Positions 1 through 7,842 of a DNA stretch of 64,000 bases are shown here, one piece after another. A program made the position numbers and the translations under genes. The stretch covers positions 1-64,000 of the forward strand of contig NZ_VWRQ01000006.1 in NCBI RefSeq assembly GCF_008635795.1. Reading direction: 5' to 3'. Within the stretch, counting starts at the first letter, position 1. Every line of letters starts with the position of its first letter. The notes below the pieces were generated by a model, which saw only the letters and a list, made by a program, of their open reading frames with translations, did no database searches and was not told the DNA's origin. The DNA comes from Paenibacillus tepidiphilus (GTDB lineage: Bacteria; Bacillota; Bacilli; Paenibacillales; Paenibacillaceae).

Positions 1-162
1 CTAACGAACATGGACGCAGCTGAAAAGGTCATCTACCTCGACGTCATTGACTACAACGAGCGATTTGCAGAACGCGTCATTCGCGGCTTTGGAGATAAAG
101 ATGTGAAGGTGCAGTTAAACAAGATGTTTGAAGAACGGTATCCTACACAGCCTGCTGAATAA
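1..162 (+). CDS. 3' end of an unrecognised gene (partial)
   Basis: An open frame enters from the left edge and gives 53 codons ending at TAA. The visible tail is hydrophilic and rich in charged residues (it ends ...MFEERYPTQPAE), with no membrane segment or cysteine motif. I do not recognise the family from this piece. A perfect palindrome starts directly after the stop codon. The reading frame is the only long one here and has a normal soluble-protein composition, so it is probably a real gene whose start lies outside the window. Confidence 0.6.
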   Translation, partial: LTNMDAAEKVIYLDVIDYNERFAERVIRGFGDKDVKVQLNKMFEERYPTQPAE

Positions 163-194
163 CTCTTGGTGGGGGAGGCCTCCCCCACCAAGAG
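163..194. terminator. Perfect 16+16 bp palindrome after the partial gene
   Basis: The 32 bases directly after the stop codon form an uninterrupted inverted repeat (ctcttggtgggggagg followed by its exact complement). The hairpin is very stable, but neither side has a T tract, so it is an atypical intrinsic terminator. It could also act as an mRNA-stabilising end or be a repeat element. That it is a perfect palindrome is seen directly; its role is inferred. Confidence 0.55.
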
Positions 195-398
195 AACCAA
201 CTAACCCAATGTCCCAGAAGAATACTTTTTCTCTCTTACACAAACTTCTTGACGCTACCCCTATTGGACGTTTTTCATGAAAAATAATTGCAGGAAGTGC
301 AACTATACGCGCATATTGCAGCGCTGGGACATTTTTAGTTGTACAAAGTACAACTAAAAGCAGTGGCAGTGCAGCAGCGGCAGCGGTAAATCCAGCAT

Positions 399-626
399 CT
401 ACATCAGTACTAGCGGCAGTGGTACTAGCGGCAGTGGCACCAGCGCCTGCACCAGCGCCTGCACCTTCACTAGCATCAGGAGCACCAGCACCAAACCAGC
501 ACCAGCACCTTCACTAGTATCAGGCATTAGCATTAGCATTAGCATTAGCATTAGCATTAGCATTAGCATTAGCACTAGCAGTAGCATTAGCACTAGCACT
601 AGCAGTAGCATCAGCACCAGCACTAT
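399..626 (-). repeat. Hexanucleotide tract and decayed Ala-X repeat coding sequence
   Basis: At 525-572 there are eight perfect CATTAG units, followed by eight degenerate CANYAG units to 626. To the left lie shorter tandem copies (tagcggcagtggtac-like and agcgcctgcacc units). On the minus strand the hexamers encode Asn-Ala and Ser-Ala dipeptides using A/T-ending codons (GCT, AAT), unlike the GC-rich codons nearby. The alternating Ala frame stops near 521 and continues only after frame changes. It therefore looks like a broken low-complexity gene or a simple microsatellite rather than a working protein gene. Confidence 0.6.
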
Positions 627-731
627 CACAAACACCCAGCACCAACACCAGCGCTAAACCAATTCCAGCTCCTGCACGTCCCTCAACCGAGATACATCTG
701 TTGTATCCTGCTACCCTCCAGCACCTAATCT

Positions 732-1020
732 TTAATGTTACTCATCCATCTACAACTGGTCCTTGGCTCTTACACCTTAAGTGTCACTCATCCGCTACAA
801 CTGGCCCCTGGCTCTCACACCTTAAATGTTACTCATCCTCTATACCTGGCCCCTGGCTCTTACAGCCACTAATGTTACTCATCCACCTGCATCTGGTCCC
901 TAGCTCTTATTAGGTTACTTCCCGATCTGCAACAGTTCCCTGGCTCTTACTCCTTCTTATCCATCTGCACCAGGTCCTCAGCTCTTACACCATGTTACTT
1001 ATCCATCTGCTCATGCTCCT
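732..1020. repeat. Minisatellite of seven imperfect 38-46 bp units
   Basis: Recurring words (CTCATCCATCTGCA, CTGGTCCCTGGCTCTTACACC, TTAATGTTA) repeat with CTCATCC-like anchors at 741, 787, 832, 878, 918, 956 and 998. The spacing is 46, 45, 46, 40, 38 and 42 bp. No reading frame survives through the array on either strand, and unit lengths are not multiples of three. It lies between the stop of sdhA and the left-hand gene, where sdhB would normally be. Function unknown. Confidence 0.75.
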
Positions 1021-1049
1021 AACCGGAGGCAGCTTTAGCACATTTCGCC

Positions 1050-2792
1050 TTAGTCCTTCGAATAGTCGCGCACCCGCGGCGGAATGAGCGAGACGTCGAC
1101 GGCCTCGTAGGAGATTTCCGGACCGTCCGGGGTCCAGGTCGCTTTGGTGGTCTTCAGGAATTCCTCGTCGTTTCGCTTAGGGAATTCCGGTTTATAGTGT
1201 GCGCCCCGGCTTTCGTTGCGCAGCAGCGCGCCGAGCGTCATCGCTTCCGCCAGTTCAAGCATGTTCCACAGCTGCCGGGTAAAAGCGACGCCCTGATTGT
1301 TCCAGCGCGAAGTATCAATCATGTTGATGCTGCGGTAACGTTCCTTCAGTTCCTTGATTTTGCCGATCGTATCCTGCAGCTTGCCGTTTTCCCGGACCAC
1401 CGTCATGTTTGCCGTCATCCATTCGCCGAGCTCCTTGTGGATGACGTAGGCATTTTCCGTCCCGGACATGCCAAGGAGGGCTTCATATTTCATCGTTTGC
1501 TCACCGGCATACCTGTCGAATACAGTAGACGAAATGTCCTGCGCGGATTTCTTGAGCCCTTTAATATATTCCACAGCCTTCGGTCCGGAGACCATGCCGC
1601 CATAGATGGCCGAGACCAGCGAGTTCGCACCCAGCCGGTTCGCACCGTGATATTGATATTCGCATTCGCCCGCCGCGAACAGGCCGGGGATATTGGTCAT
1701 CTGGTTATAATCCACCCACATGCCGCCCATGGAATAGTGCACCGCCGGGAAGATTTTCATCGGGATCTTGCGCGGGTCATCGCCCATGAATTTCTCGTAG
1801 ATTTCAATAATGCCGCCGAGCTTCACGTCCAGCTCCTTCGGATCTTTATGCGAAAGATCGAGATAGACCATATTCTCGCCATTGATCCCCAGCCCCTGAT
1901 CGACGCAGACACTGAAGATTTCGCGGGTAGCGATATCGCGCGGCACCAGGTTGCCGTAAGAAGGATATTTCTCCTCAAGAAAATACCACGGCTTGCCGTC
2001 CTTGTACGTCCAGATGCGCCCGCCTTCGCCGCGCGCCGATTCCGACATCAGCCGCAGCTTGTCGTCGCCCGGAATGGCCGTCGGATGGATCTGGATAAAC
2101 TCGCCGTTGGCATAATGCACGCCCTGCTGATAGACGGCGCTGGCGGCGGTGCCTGTATTGATGACCGAGTTGGTTGTTTTGCCGAAAATAATCCCCGGAC
2201 CCCCGCTGGCCAGAATAACCGCATCCGCCGGAAAAGACTGAATCTCCATCGTCTTGAGATTCTGGGCGGTGATGCCGCGGCAGACGCCTTCATCGTCGAG
2301 GATGACCGAGAGGAATTCCCAGTTCTCGCTCTTGGTGACAAAGCCCTCCGACTCCCAGCGGCGTACCTGCTCATCCAGCGCATAGAGCAGTTGCTGGCCG
2401 GTCGTCGCTCCGGCAAAAGCCGTCCGGTGCCGCTTCGTCCCGCCGAACCGGCGGAAATCGAGCAGCCCCTCCGGTGTGCGGTTGAACATCACGCCCATCC
2501 GGTCCATCAGATGGATGATACCCGGCGCCGCTTCGCACATGGCCTTGACCGGCGGCTGGTTGGCGAGAAAGTCGCCGCCGTACACGGTGTCGTCAAAATG
2601 CTCCCAAGGCGAATCGCCTTCGCCCTTGGTATTGACGGCTCCGTTGATGCCGCCCTGGGCACATACGGAGTGCGAGCGTTTGACAGGAACGAGCGAGAAT
2701 AGGTGCACATGTGCGCCGGATTCCGCCGCCTTGATGGTCGCCATCAGTCCGGCCAGCCCCCCGCCCACGATGATGATATCGGCTGTTGCCAT
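1050..2792 (-). CDS. sdhA: Succinate dehydrogenase flavoprotein subunit
   Basis: This is the catalytic subunit of complex II. It oxidises succinate to fumarate on the inner face of the membrane and passes electrons to the iron-sulfur subunit and menaquinone. The 580-residue length matches Bacillus SdhA. The N-terminus has the FAD-binding GGGLAGL motif, and the covalent FAD His lies in HSVCAQGG. The substrate-binding HRTAFAG stretch and the C-terminal HYSMGGMWVD and GANRLGANSL motifs are present. The ATG follows a good GGAGG site. sdhC lies upstream on the same strand, separated by an unusually long 222 bp gap. The expected sdhB is not found in the 1 kb downstream; repeats lie there instead. 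Confidence 0.95.
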   Translation of the reverse strand: MATADIIIVGGGLAGLMATIKAAESGAHVHLFSLVPVKRSHSVCAQGGINGAVNTKGEGDSPWEHFDDTVYGGDFLANQPPVKAMCEAAPGIIHLMDRMGVMFNRTPEGLLDFRRFGGTKRHRTAFAGATTGQQLLYALDEQVRRWESEGFVTKSENWEFLSVILDDEGVCRGITAQNLKTMEIQSFPADAVILASGGPGIIFGKTTNSVINTGTAASAVYQQGVHYANGEFIQIHPTAIPGDDKLRLMSESARGEGGRIWTYKDGKPWYFLEEKYPSYGNLVPRDIATREIFSVCVDQGLGINGENMVYLDLSHKDPKELDVKLGGIIEIYEKFMGDDPRKIPMKIFPAVHYSMGGMWVDYNQMTNIPGLFAAGECEYQYHGANRLGANSLVSAIYGGMVSGPKAVEYIKGLKKSAQDISSTVFDRYAGEQTMKYEALLGMSGTENAYVIHKELGEWMTANMTVVRENGKLQDTIGKIKELKERYRSINMIDTSRWNNQGVAFTRQLWNMLELAEAMTLGALLRNESRGAHYKPEFPKRNDEEFLKTTKATWTPDGPEISYEAVDVSLIPPRVRDYSKD

Positions 2793-3014
2793 GGTTGTTC
2801 CCTCCTAAAATTTTTGGTAGCCTGCACTTCACCTGAGCTACTTCGCAAAAATCGCATCGGAAGCGCTACTTCACATTGATAGCTTTTTAAGTCGGTACAG
2901 CCCAGCTCTCTTCCGGCTGCGATGTTCCCTGCAATGTCCCCTGTGACGCATTCCCTTGTGAATGAGGCATGATATGGATACGCTTCTAAAGGGAAGATCT
3001 ACGGCAGGCGACGG

Positions 3015-3680
3015 TTAACCGAAGGTGCGCAGTGTCGTCAGTGTTGTGGATAAGGCCTGGAATTCATCGTCGCGGAAGGTGACCAGCGACAGCAGGAACA
3101 TGAAGGTTACGATGACGAACAAGCCGAGACAGAGGATGGAGGAGACTCTTTGCGAGCGCGGGCCCACAGTAATCCCCCAGCTGATCAGGAACGACCAGAG
3201 GCCGTTGGCAAAGTGGAAGCAGGCTGCAACGATACCGATTACATACACCGTTAGCAGCAGCGGCTGGGACACAATATTGTGCATAACGCCTCCAAGCTCC
3301 TCGTGCTCGACATTGCCGAGCGCTACTTGGAACCGTGTTTCGAAGACATGCCAGACGACGAACACAAAGGTGATGACGCCGCTGATCCGCTGCAGCGTAT
3401 ACCGCCAGTTGCGTTCCAGATTGTAACGGTTCAGGTTCGGTTTCGATTGGTAGGCGATGTAGAGTCCGTAAACTCCGTGGTACAGCAGAGGAAGCCAGAT
3501 GCCGAACAATTCCAGGAAGAAGACAAGCGGCAGGCTGTTCAGCCACAGCACGCTGTCAGCGAAGCCGGAAGCGCCGCCCTCCACTGCCGAGAAATTGGTC
3601 AGCATGTGCTCTAGGAAGAAGAACCCGAGCGGGATGACGCCGAGCAAGGAATGAATCTTTCTGGAATAAAATCCTCTCAT
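3015..3680 (-). CDS. sdhC: Succinate dehydrogenase cytochrome b558 subunit
   Basis: This is the membrane anchor of complex II, a diheme cytochrome b of the B. subtilis type with five predicted membrane helices. It carries electrons to menaquinone. The 221-residue product starting MRGFYSRKIHSLLGVIPLG has the expected family N-terminus, and conserved His residues (SLLGV..EH, YHGVYG, WHVF, HFANGLWSF) supply heme ligands. I chose the ATG at 3680 because GGAAAGGGGA precedes it at proper distance; an upstream in-frame start lacks this. It is divergent from a LysR gene, with a Fur-like box in the shared 444 bp control region. Confidence 0.93.
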   Translation of the reverse strand: MRGFYSRKIHSLLGVIPLGFFFLEHMLTNFSAVEGGASGFADSVLWLNSLPLVFFLELFGIWLPLLYHGVYGLYIAYQSKPNLNRYNLERNWRYTLQRISGVITFVFVVWHVFETRFQVALGNVEHEELGGVMHNIVSQPLLLTVYVIGIVAACFHFANGLWSFLISWGITVGPRSQRVSSILCLGLFVIVTFMFLLSLVTFRDDEFQALSTTLTTLRTFG

Positions 3681-3829
3681 GCAAAGTGTCCCCTTTCCGA
3701 TTAAAACAGCGTTTTCATTAATGAGCATACACTGCCGGGATGACAGTTGAAACAGGGGGGCGCGGCGTATAGAAATGCGGCGATTCTCCGTTTACGTTGA
3801 CATTCATCGATTTCCCGGACTTTGCTCCA

Positions 3830-3850
3830 ATATTCACAAATTGTGAATAT
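3830..3850. promoter_or_regulatory. Perfect 10-1-10 inverted repeat upstream of sdhC
   Basis: The arms ATATTCACAA and TTGTGAATAT flank a single A, 150 bp upstream of the sdhC start. Perfect symmetry in an intergenic region suggests a dimeric regulator site. The half-sites TTCACAA/TTGTGAA resemble Rex or CRP/FNR half-sites, but their order is inverted compared with a Rex box, so I do not assign a factor. The LysR protein encoded next door is one possible binder. Confidence 0.5.
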
Positions 3851-3948
3851 CTTGTGTCACTTTGTATGTTACTCTTTTTTCGCTTATAAGGGAATTGCAA
3901 TATAATTATTAAACGTTATACAATTATTGCATAAGAATATTTATAATA

Positions 3949-3963
3949 TGAGAATGATTCTCA
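3949..3963. promoter_or_regulatory. Fur-like 7-1-7 operator
   Basis: TGAGAATGATTCTCA is a perfect 7-1-7 palindrome of the Fur/PerR/Zur class, closest to Fur boxes (Bacillus consensus TGATAATNATTATCA). It lies between sdhC and the divergent LysR gene in an AT-rich promoter region. Succinate dehydrogenase is a large iron consumer and is repressed under iron shortage in several bacteria. The palindrome is seen directly; iron control is inferred. Confidence 0.6.
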
Positions 3964-4124
3964 ATAACTTGAGAAATCCGCTAATTCTATCCTGACAAAT
4001 CCAGTTTCGACAGGAAGCCGGACGAACATCGCAGTGCGATTCCTCACTATGAACGGTAATACTCAGGACAGTCGAAGCAGTATCCGGGTAATTTAAAATA
4101 TTCCAAACCAAGGAGAAACGCACT

Positions 4125-5024
4125 ATGTTTGACGATTTGGAAATCTTCGCCGCGGTAGTGGAGCATTCCAGCCTGAACCGGGCTTCGCGGCTTCTGAACC
4201 TGTCGCAGCCCGCCCTCTCCCGCAAAATATCCAAGCTGGAGGAGCGGCTGGGCGTGCCGCTGTTCACACGGTTCGGCAAGCGGCTGGAGCTGACCGAGGT
4301 CGGACGGCTGACCTATACTTATGCGCTGGAGCAGCGGCAGCAAAGAGCCAAGTTCCTGGAGGCGCTGTCCAAATTCAAGGAGGGCGAGCCGCAGCTGGTA
4401 ACACTGGGCGCCAGCCTGACCACCCTGCAGACCACGCTGCCGCCGCTGGTCAACGCCTACATGGAGAAATACCCTGCGGCCGAGCTCAAGCTGATTACCG
4501 GCAAAACCCATGAAATCGTCTCCTCGGTCAGCGAAGGCAAATCGGATGTCGGCATCATCGCTTCCGCGGTCCAGGAGCCGGGACTGCGCTGTCTGCCGCT
4601 CTTCGAGGATCAGCTGCGCCTGGTCGTCGCCGAGCAGCATCCGCTCACGCTGGCGCCGAAGCTGACAATGTCCCAGCTCTCCCATCAGCCGATGATTCTC
4701 TTCTCCAAGGGCACCTGGTACCGCCGCATGACCGACGAGCTGTTCCAGCGCAGCGGCATTGATCCCGACGTGCGGATGGAAATCGACTCCTTCGAGGCTA
4801 TCGTCCGGCTGCTGCCGACGATCAAGGCGGCTGCGCTGCTGCCGAAATCCTATCTGCGGCCGGAGCTGCTGAGCGCCAGCGGTCTGGTCTCACTGCATAT
4901 CAAGGAGCTGGATCAGACCCAGCGCACCACCTGCCTGATCTACCCGGTCAGCGGGGGATTAAGCACGGCCGCCCGCAGCCTGGTCCAGGTGACGGAGGAG
5001 GTATTCCTGCACGGGCACGAATGA
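4125..5024 (+). CDS. LysR-family transcriptional regulator
   Basis: The 299-residue product has the usual LysR layout. An N-terminal winged helix-turn-helix (residues about 1-60, FAAVVEHSSLNRASRLLNLSQPALSRKI) is followed by a periplasmic-binding-type effector domain (about 90-290). It probably binds a small metabolite and controls a nearby promoter. Its divergence from sdhC makes the sdh genes a natural target, as for the citrate-sensing CcpE regulators of central carbon metabolism, which it resembles in layout; the effector cannot be read from the sequence. The start follows AAGGAGAAACGC. Confidence 0.88.
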   Translation: MFDDLEIFAAVVEHSSLNRASRLLNLSQPALSRKISKLEERLGVPLFTRFGKRLELTEVGRLTYTYALEQRQQRAKFLEALSKFKEGEPQLVTLGASLTTLQTTLPPLVNAYMEKYPAAELKLITGKTHEIVSSVSEGKSDVGIIASAVQEPGLRCLPLFEDQLRLVVAEQHPLTLAPKLTMSQLSHQPMILFSKGTWYRRMTDELFQRSGIDPDVRMEIDSFEAIVRLLPTIKAAALLPKSYLRPELLSASGLVSLHIKELDQTQRTTCLIYPVSGGLSTAARSLVQVTEEVFLHGHE

Positions 5025-5031
5025 ACGGCAC

Positions 5032-5081
5032 AAGGCCCGGCAGGCCGCCCAGCATTGCTGACAGGCGGCCCGCCGGGCCTT
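5032..5081. terminator. Bidirectional hairpin between convergent genes
   Basis: A GC-rich inverted repeat (AAGGCCCGGC... paired with ...GCCGGGCCTT) lies just after the LysR stop and before the convergent FMN-binding gene. The T-rich flank is short, so efficiency is uncertain. Confidence 0.65.
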
Positions 5082-5104
5082 ATGTTGTATAGCGGGCACA
5101 TCAC

Positions 5105-5572
5105 TTACGTTGCGCCGAGCGCCAGCCGGTCCAGATGCATTACGAGCGGATGCTCCGCTTGCTCCTTGCTTTTGCGGTGGGCATAGGTATCGGCGTTGAT
5201 CTCCTCCGGCTCGATCAGCCAGACCGTCGATAAATCGTAATCGGGGTTCCGCTCCAGCGCCAGCCTGTAGTAATGCTCGAAGACCGGCCCGCAAATGATG
5301 GAATATGCCGGAACCCCTTTGATTTGATAGGTTTCTTCCGGGGTGTGCAGCGTGATGGCCACCTTTCGCTTGAACCAGATGCTGTTGACGAGATTGACAT
5401 TGGTCTGCGAGGTTTCGATCAATTCCAGGTAGACGAGCTGTCCTTGATCGTTAATCGTGATCGTCTGGTCCAGAATGATATGGGGCACGCCGTGCATATC
5501 GGTTGTCGCCAGCGCTTTGCCGGTCTGCGGATCGCGCAGCAATGCGGCAATGTGCTCATTGATTGTCGTCAT
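5105..5572 (-). CDS. FMN-binding split-barrel (pyridoxamine 5'-phosphate oxidase-like) protein
   Basis: This 155-residue cytoplasmic protein has the features of the PNPOx-like flavin split-barrel family: an N-terminal helix, then a GKALATTDMHGVPHI strand pair, VYLELIETSQTNVNLV and KVAITLHTPEETYQIKG. Family members bind FMN or related cofactors and include oxidases, reductases and binding proteins. The ATG at 5572 is preferred over a GTG 12 bases upstream because GGAAGGTGG sits 8 bases before it. It is the last gene of the cluster running from 11229, 110 bp after the radical SAM gene. Next to an SsuD-like FMNH2-dependent monooxygenase, a flavin-supply or redox role is attractive but unproven. 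Confidence 0.75.
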   Translation of the reverse strand: MTTINEHIAALLRDPQTGKALATTDMHGVPHIILDQTITINDQGQLVYLELIETSQTNVNLVNSIWFKRKVAITLHTPEETYQIKGVPAYSIICGPVFEHYYRLALERNPDYDLSTVWLIEPEEINADTYAHRKSKEQAEHPLVMHLDRLALGAT

Positions 5573-5681
5573 GAAATTGTCCACCTTCCGTACTTGGCCC
5601 TTGGATTACTTACAGGTAATCTCTTTCTCCTTTGCTTGACCTCTCCTCCGTACAGCTTCCGTATGCGGCTCCGTCTCCGGC

Positions 5682-6956
5682 TCAGCCTGCAACCGGATGT
5701 CCGCGGTCCAGGTCCGTATCCGGATGGTTGCCGCATTTGCGGTAATTGTCCATATCAGCGTTCAAACTGTATTTGAGCCGTAAATCGCTCAGCCCCTTAG
5801 CCAGCTGCACGTAATATTCCAGCGAAGGCGTCTGCTGATTATGGAACGCGGAGCCTTGAATCGGCACCCATACGCAGTGCACCATGCTCACCCCCTGCCG
5901 GGCGAAATCCTCGGCCTCCTCCAGCACGACCTTCAGCGCTTCGGCCTCGTCCTGGATGCCGTGCGGATGGGCTGTCTCACAGCCGCCGACGATGCCGCTA
6001 GTGACATTGCCCCGCCCAAAAATATCGACGGCGGCAATGATCCGTCTTTTCCACTCCCGGTACCCCACTTCCTGATGCTTGCCCTTGCAGATCCAGGCAA
6101 ACAGCTCTTCATTCGGAATTTCAATATCGGAGGTATAGGTCATCAGCCCGGTATTCTCATACAATCTGGCCAGCTGGCGTTCATTGAAGGCGGAGGCGAC
6201 CAGGGTACTGGGAAATTTACGCTGCTTGAAGTTGGCTCCTGCCGCCTGAAGCATCTCGATATACATCTCGACCTCATCATCGAAGATTTCCGCACCGCTG
6301 AGAATGGAGCCCGAGCTCATTTTTAGATTGGTAAAAGCACCCGGCTGCTTCAGCGCCTCCCGCACTGTCTCATAGACATCCTGTGCCTGGAGCTGCTTCT
6401 GGATGTTCTGCTCCTTGTGGCTGCGCGTGGAATTGGCGTTAATATTACAGAACTTGCAGGCGCCCCCCTTATGCCAGAAATGGCAGTGGCTGTTCGGATC
6501 AATGTCCAGCCGCTGCGGACGTGCAGAGGCGACCTGCCACATCGGCGTCCCGTTGCTGGTGATTTTGTCGTAATAATCAGGCTTGTACCAGTATTCCACT
6601 TCCTCAACAACTTCCCCGTGGTCTGTGATATACAGCTTGCCGTCGATTTGGTCGATGACGTACGGATTCCTGGCATGGGGCGAAGGCATAGCGATTATGG
6701 AGGTTCCGTCCCGCAGCAGAAGAGACACAGGCACAGCCTGCTGCCCGTCGCCGTTTGAGCCGATCAGCACCCGCTGCTGGTATTGGTGCTTCGTCTTATC
6801 GAGCGCGGCCAGCGCCTGTTCCGTGTAGACGAATGAACGGCGTGTGATATCGCTTTTGATAATGATAAAGGGCGATACTCCGCTGTATTTGGCGATGACC
6901 TCCTTCAATGTCAATTCACCTGTGTTACTGGCAGATTGCACGGTTACGGCACACAT
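5682..6956 (-). CDS. Radical SAM protein with CX8CX2C cluster motif
   Basis: The product is 424 residues long. The likely 4Fe-4S/SAM site is at residues 158-170 (C-HFWHKGGA-C-KF-C), giving CX8CX2C spacing instead of the classical CX3CX2C. Spacings of this width are known in Elp3-like enzymes (CX9CX2C), but the rest does not look like Elp3. About 150 residues precede the motif, an unusual N-terminal domain. A second conserved-looking region is KLYITDHGEVVEEVEYWY, and a Cys-His pair (KCGNHP) sits near the C-terminus. The ATG at 6956 is chosen because GAGGTGG lies five bases upstream; a GTG nine bases earlier is the alternative. It sits 54 bp downstream of a sugar-type permease gene, so co-transcription is likely. 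Substrate unknown. Confidence 0.8.
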   Translation of the reverse strand: MCAVTVQSASNTGELTLKEVIAKYSGVSPFIIIKSDITRRSFVYTEQALAALDKTKHQYQQRVLIGSNGDGQQAVPVSLLLRDGTSIIAMPSPHARNPYVIDQIDGKLYITDHGEVVEEVEYWYKPDYYDKITSNGTPMWQVASARPQRLDIDPNSHCHFWHKGGACKFCNINANSTRSHKEQNIQKQLQAQDVYETVREALKQPGAFTNLKMSSGSILSGAEIFDDEVEMYIEMLQAAGANFKQRKFPSTLVASAFNERQLARLYENTGLMTYTSDIEIPNEELFAWICKGKHQEVGYREWKRRIIAAVDIFGRGNVTSGIVGGCETAHPHGIQDEAEALKVVLEEAEDFARQGVSMVHCVWVPIQGSAFHNQQTPSLEYYVQLAKGLSDLRLKYSLNADMDNYRKCGNHPDTDLDRGHPVAG

Positions 6957-7010
6957 CTGTCCCACCTCGGCTTTCTAAGTTTGTAGGTTGATAACTCTAT
7001 TTGACTTGCA

Positions 7011-7820
7011 TTAGCCCTTCAGCGCCCCTTCCGACAGCCCGGCGATAAAATAACGCTGCAGAAACAGGAACATCACCACCAGCGGCAACGAGGTGACAAC
7101 CACCCCGGTCAGCAGCATCGGATAATCGGTAACGTATTCGCCCCTGAACTGCAGAATCGCCAAAGGCAGCGTCAGCCTGGACTTGCTGCCCAGCAGCAGC
7201 ATCGGAAGCAGGAGATCGTTCCAGACGACCACCAGCAGGAACGCTGCAGTCGAAGCCAGGGAAGGCGCTACCAGCGGCACGGCGATCCGCCAGTACAGAC
7301 TCCATTCGCCGCAGCCGTCCAAGCTGCCCGCCTCCAGCAGCTCCCGGCTGATCAGCTTCATAAATCCGCTCAGCATGAAGACGGCGAGCGGCAGCAGCAG
7401 CGCAGAAGAGAAGAGGATCAGCCCCAGCGGCCGGTCCGACAGGTTCAGCTTGCGGGCCAGATCATAAAGGGTCAGCATATTCACCTGCGAGGGAACCATC
7501 AGACCCGCCGCAAAGATCATGAACAGGAGGCCCGCTGTCCGGCCCCGGAAGCGGACTATCGCATAAGCGATCATGCTGCCCAGCAGCAGCACCAGCAGCA
7601 CTGTGCCGGCCGTCACCTGCACACTGTTGCGGAAATATTGCCACAGCGGCTGCTCCCTGAACAGCCGGAGCAGATTGGTCCATGTCGGCGGAAGCGGCCA
7701 GCCCAGCGGATGGGCGTAGAAGTCCGGCGACGACTTGAACACTGTAACGACTACGAAATACAGCGGCGCCACAATGAGCGCCGAATACAGCAGCAGCACC
7801 GACCTTCGCAAGAACGTCAT
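7011..7820 (-). CDS. Carbohydrate-type ABC transporter permease (MalG-like)
   Basis: This inner-membrane subunit of 269 residues has about six helices. The EAA loop for ATPase contact lies near residues 165-185 (ELLEAGSLDGCGEWSLYWRIAVPL), and the C-terminus is LSEGALKG, as in CUT1-family MalG/LacG permeases. The start at 7820 has GGGAGG upstream and lies 22 bases after the stop of the partner permease. A longer in-frame start at 7865 would overlap that gene. No ATPase gene is present in the cluster; CUT1 importers of Gram-positive bacteria often share a distant MsmX-type ATPase. Confidence 0.88.
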   Translation of the reverse strand: MTFLRRSVLLLYSALIVAPLYFVVVTVFKSSPDFYAHPLGWPLPPTWTNLLRLFREQPLWQYFRNSVQVTAGTVLLVLLLGSMIAYAIVRFRGRTAGLLFMIFAAGLMVPSQVNMLTLYDLARKLNLSDRPLGLILFSSALLLPLAVFMLSGFMKLISRELLEAGSLDGCGEWSLYWRIAVPLVAPSLASTAAFLLVVVWNDLLLPMLLLGSKSRLTLPLAILQFRGEYVTDYPMLLTGVVVTSLPLVVMFLFLQRYFIAGLSEGALKG

Positions 7821-7842
7821 CTCGCAGGCGCCTCCCTTCACG

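Noticed and set aside
525..626. CRISPR array
   Set aside because: The units are contiguous hexamers without spacers, and no cas genes are present.
1197..2702. Long open frame opposite sdhA
   Set aside because: It is a mirror of the GC-rich sdhA codons, with no ribosome site and no protein-like composition.
3841..3862. Rex or FNR site at TTGTGAATATCTTGTGTCAC
   Set aside because: The spacing between TTGTGA and TCAC is 10 bases instead of the expected 6, so the match is not valid.
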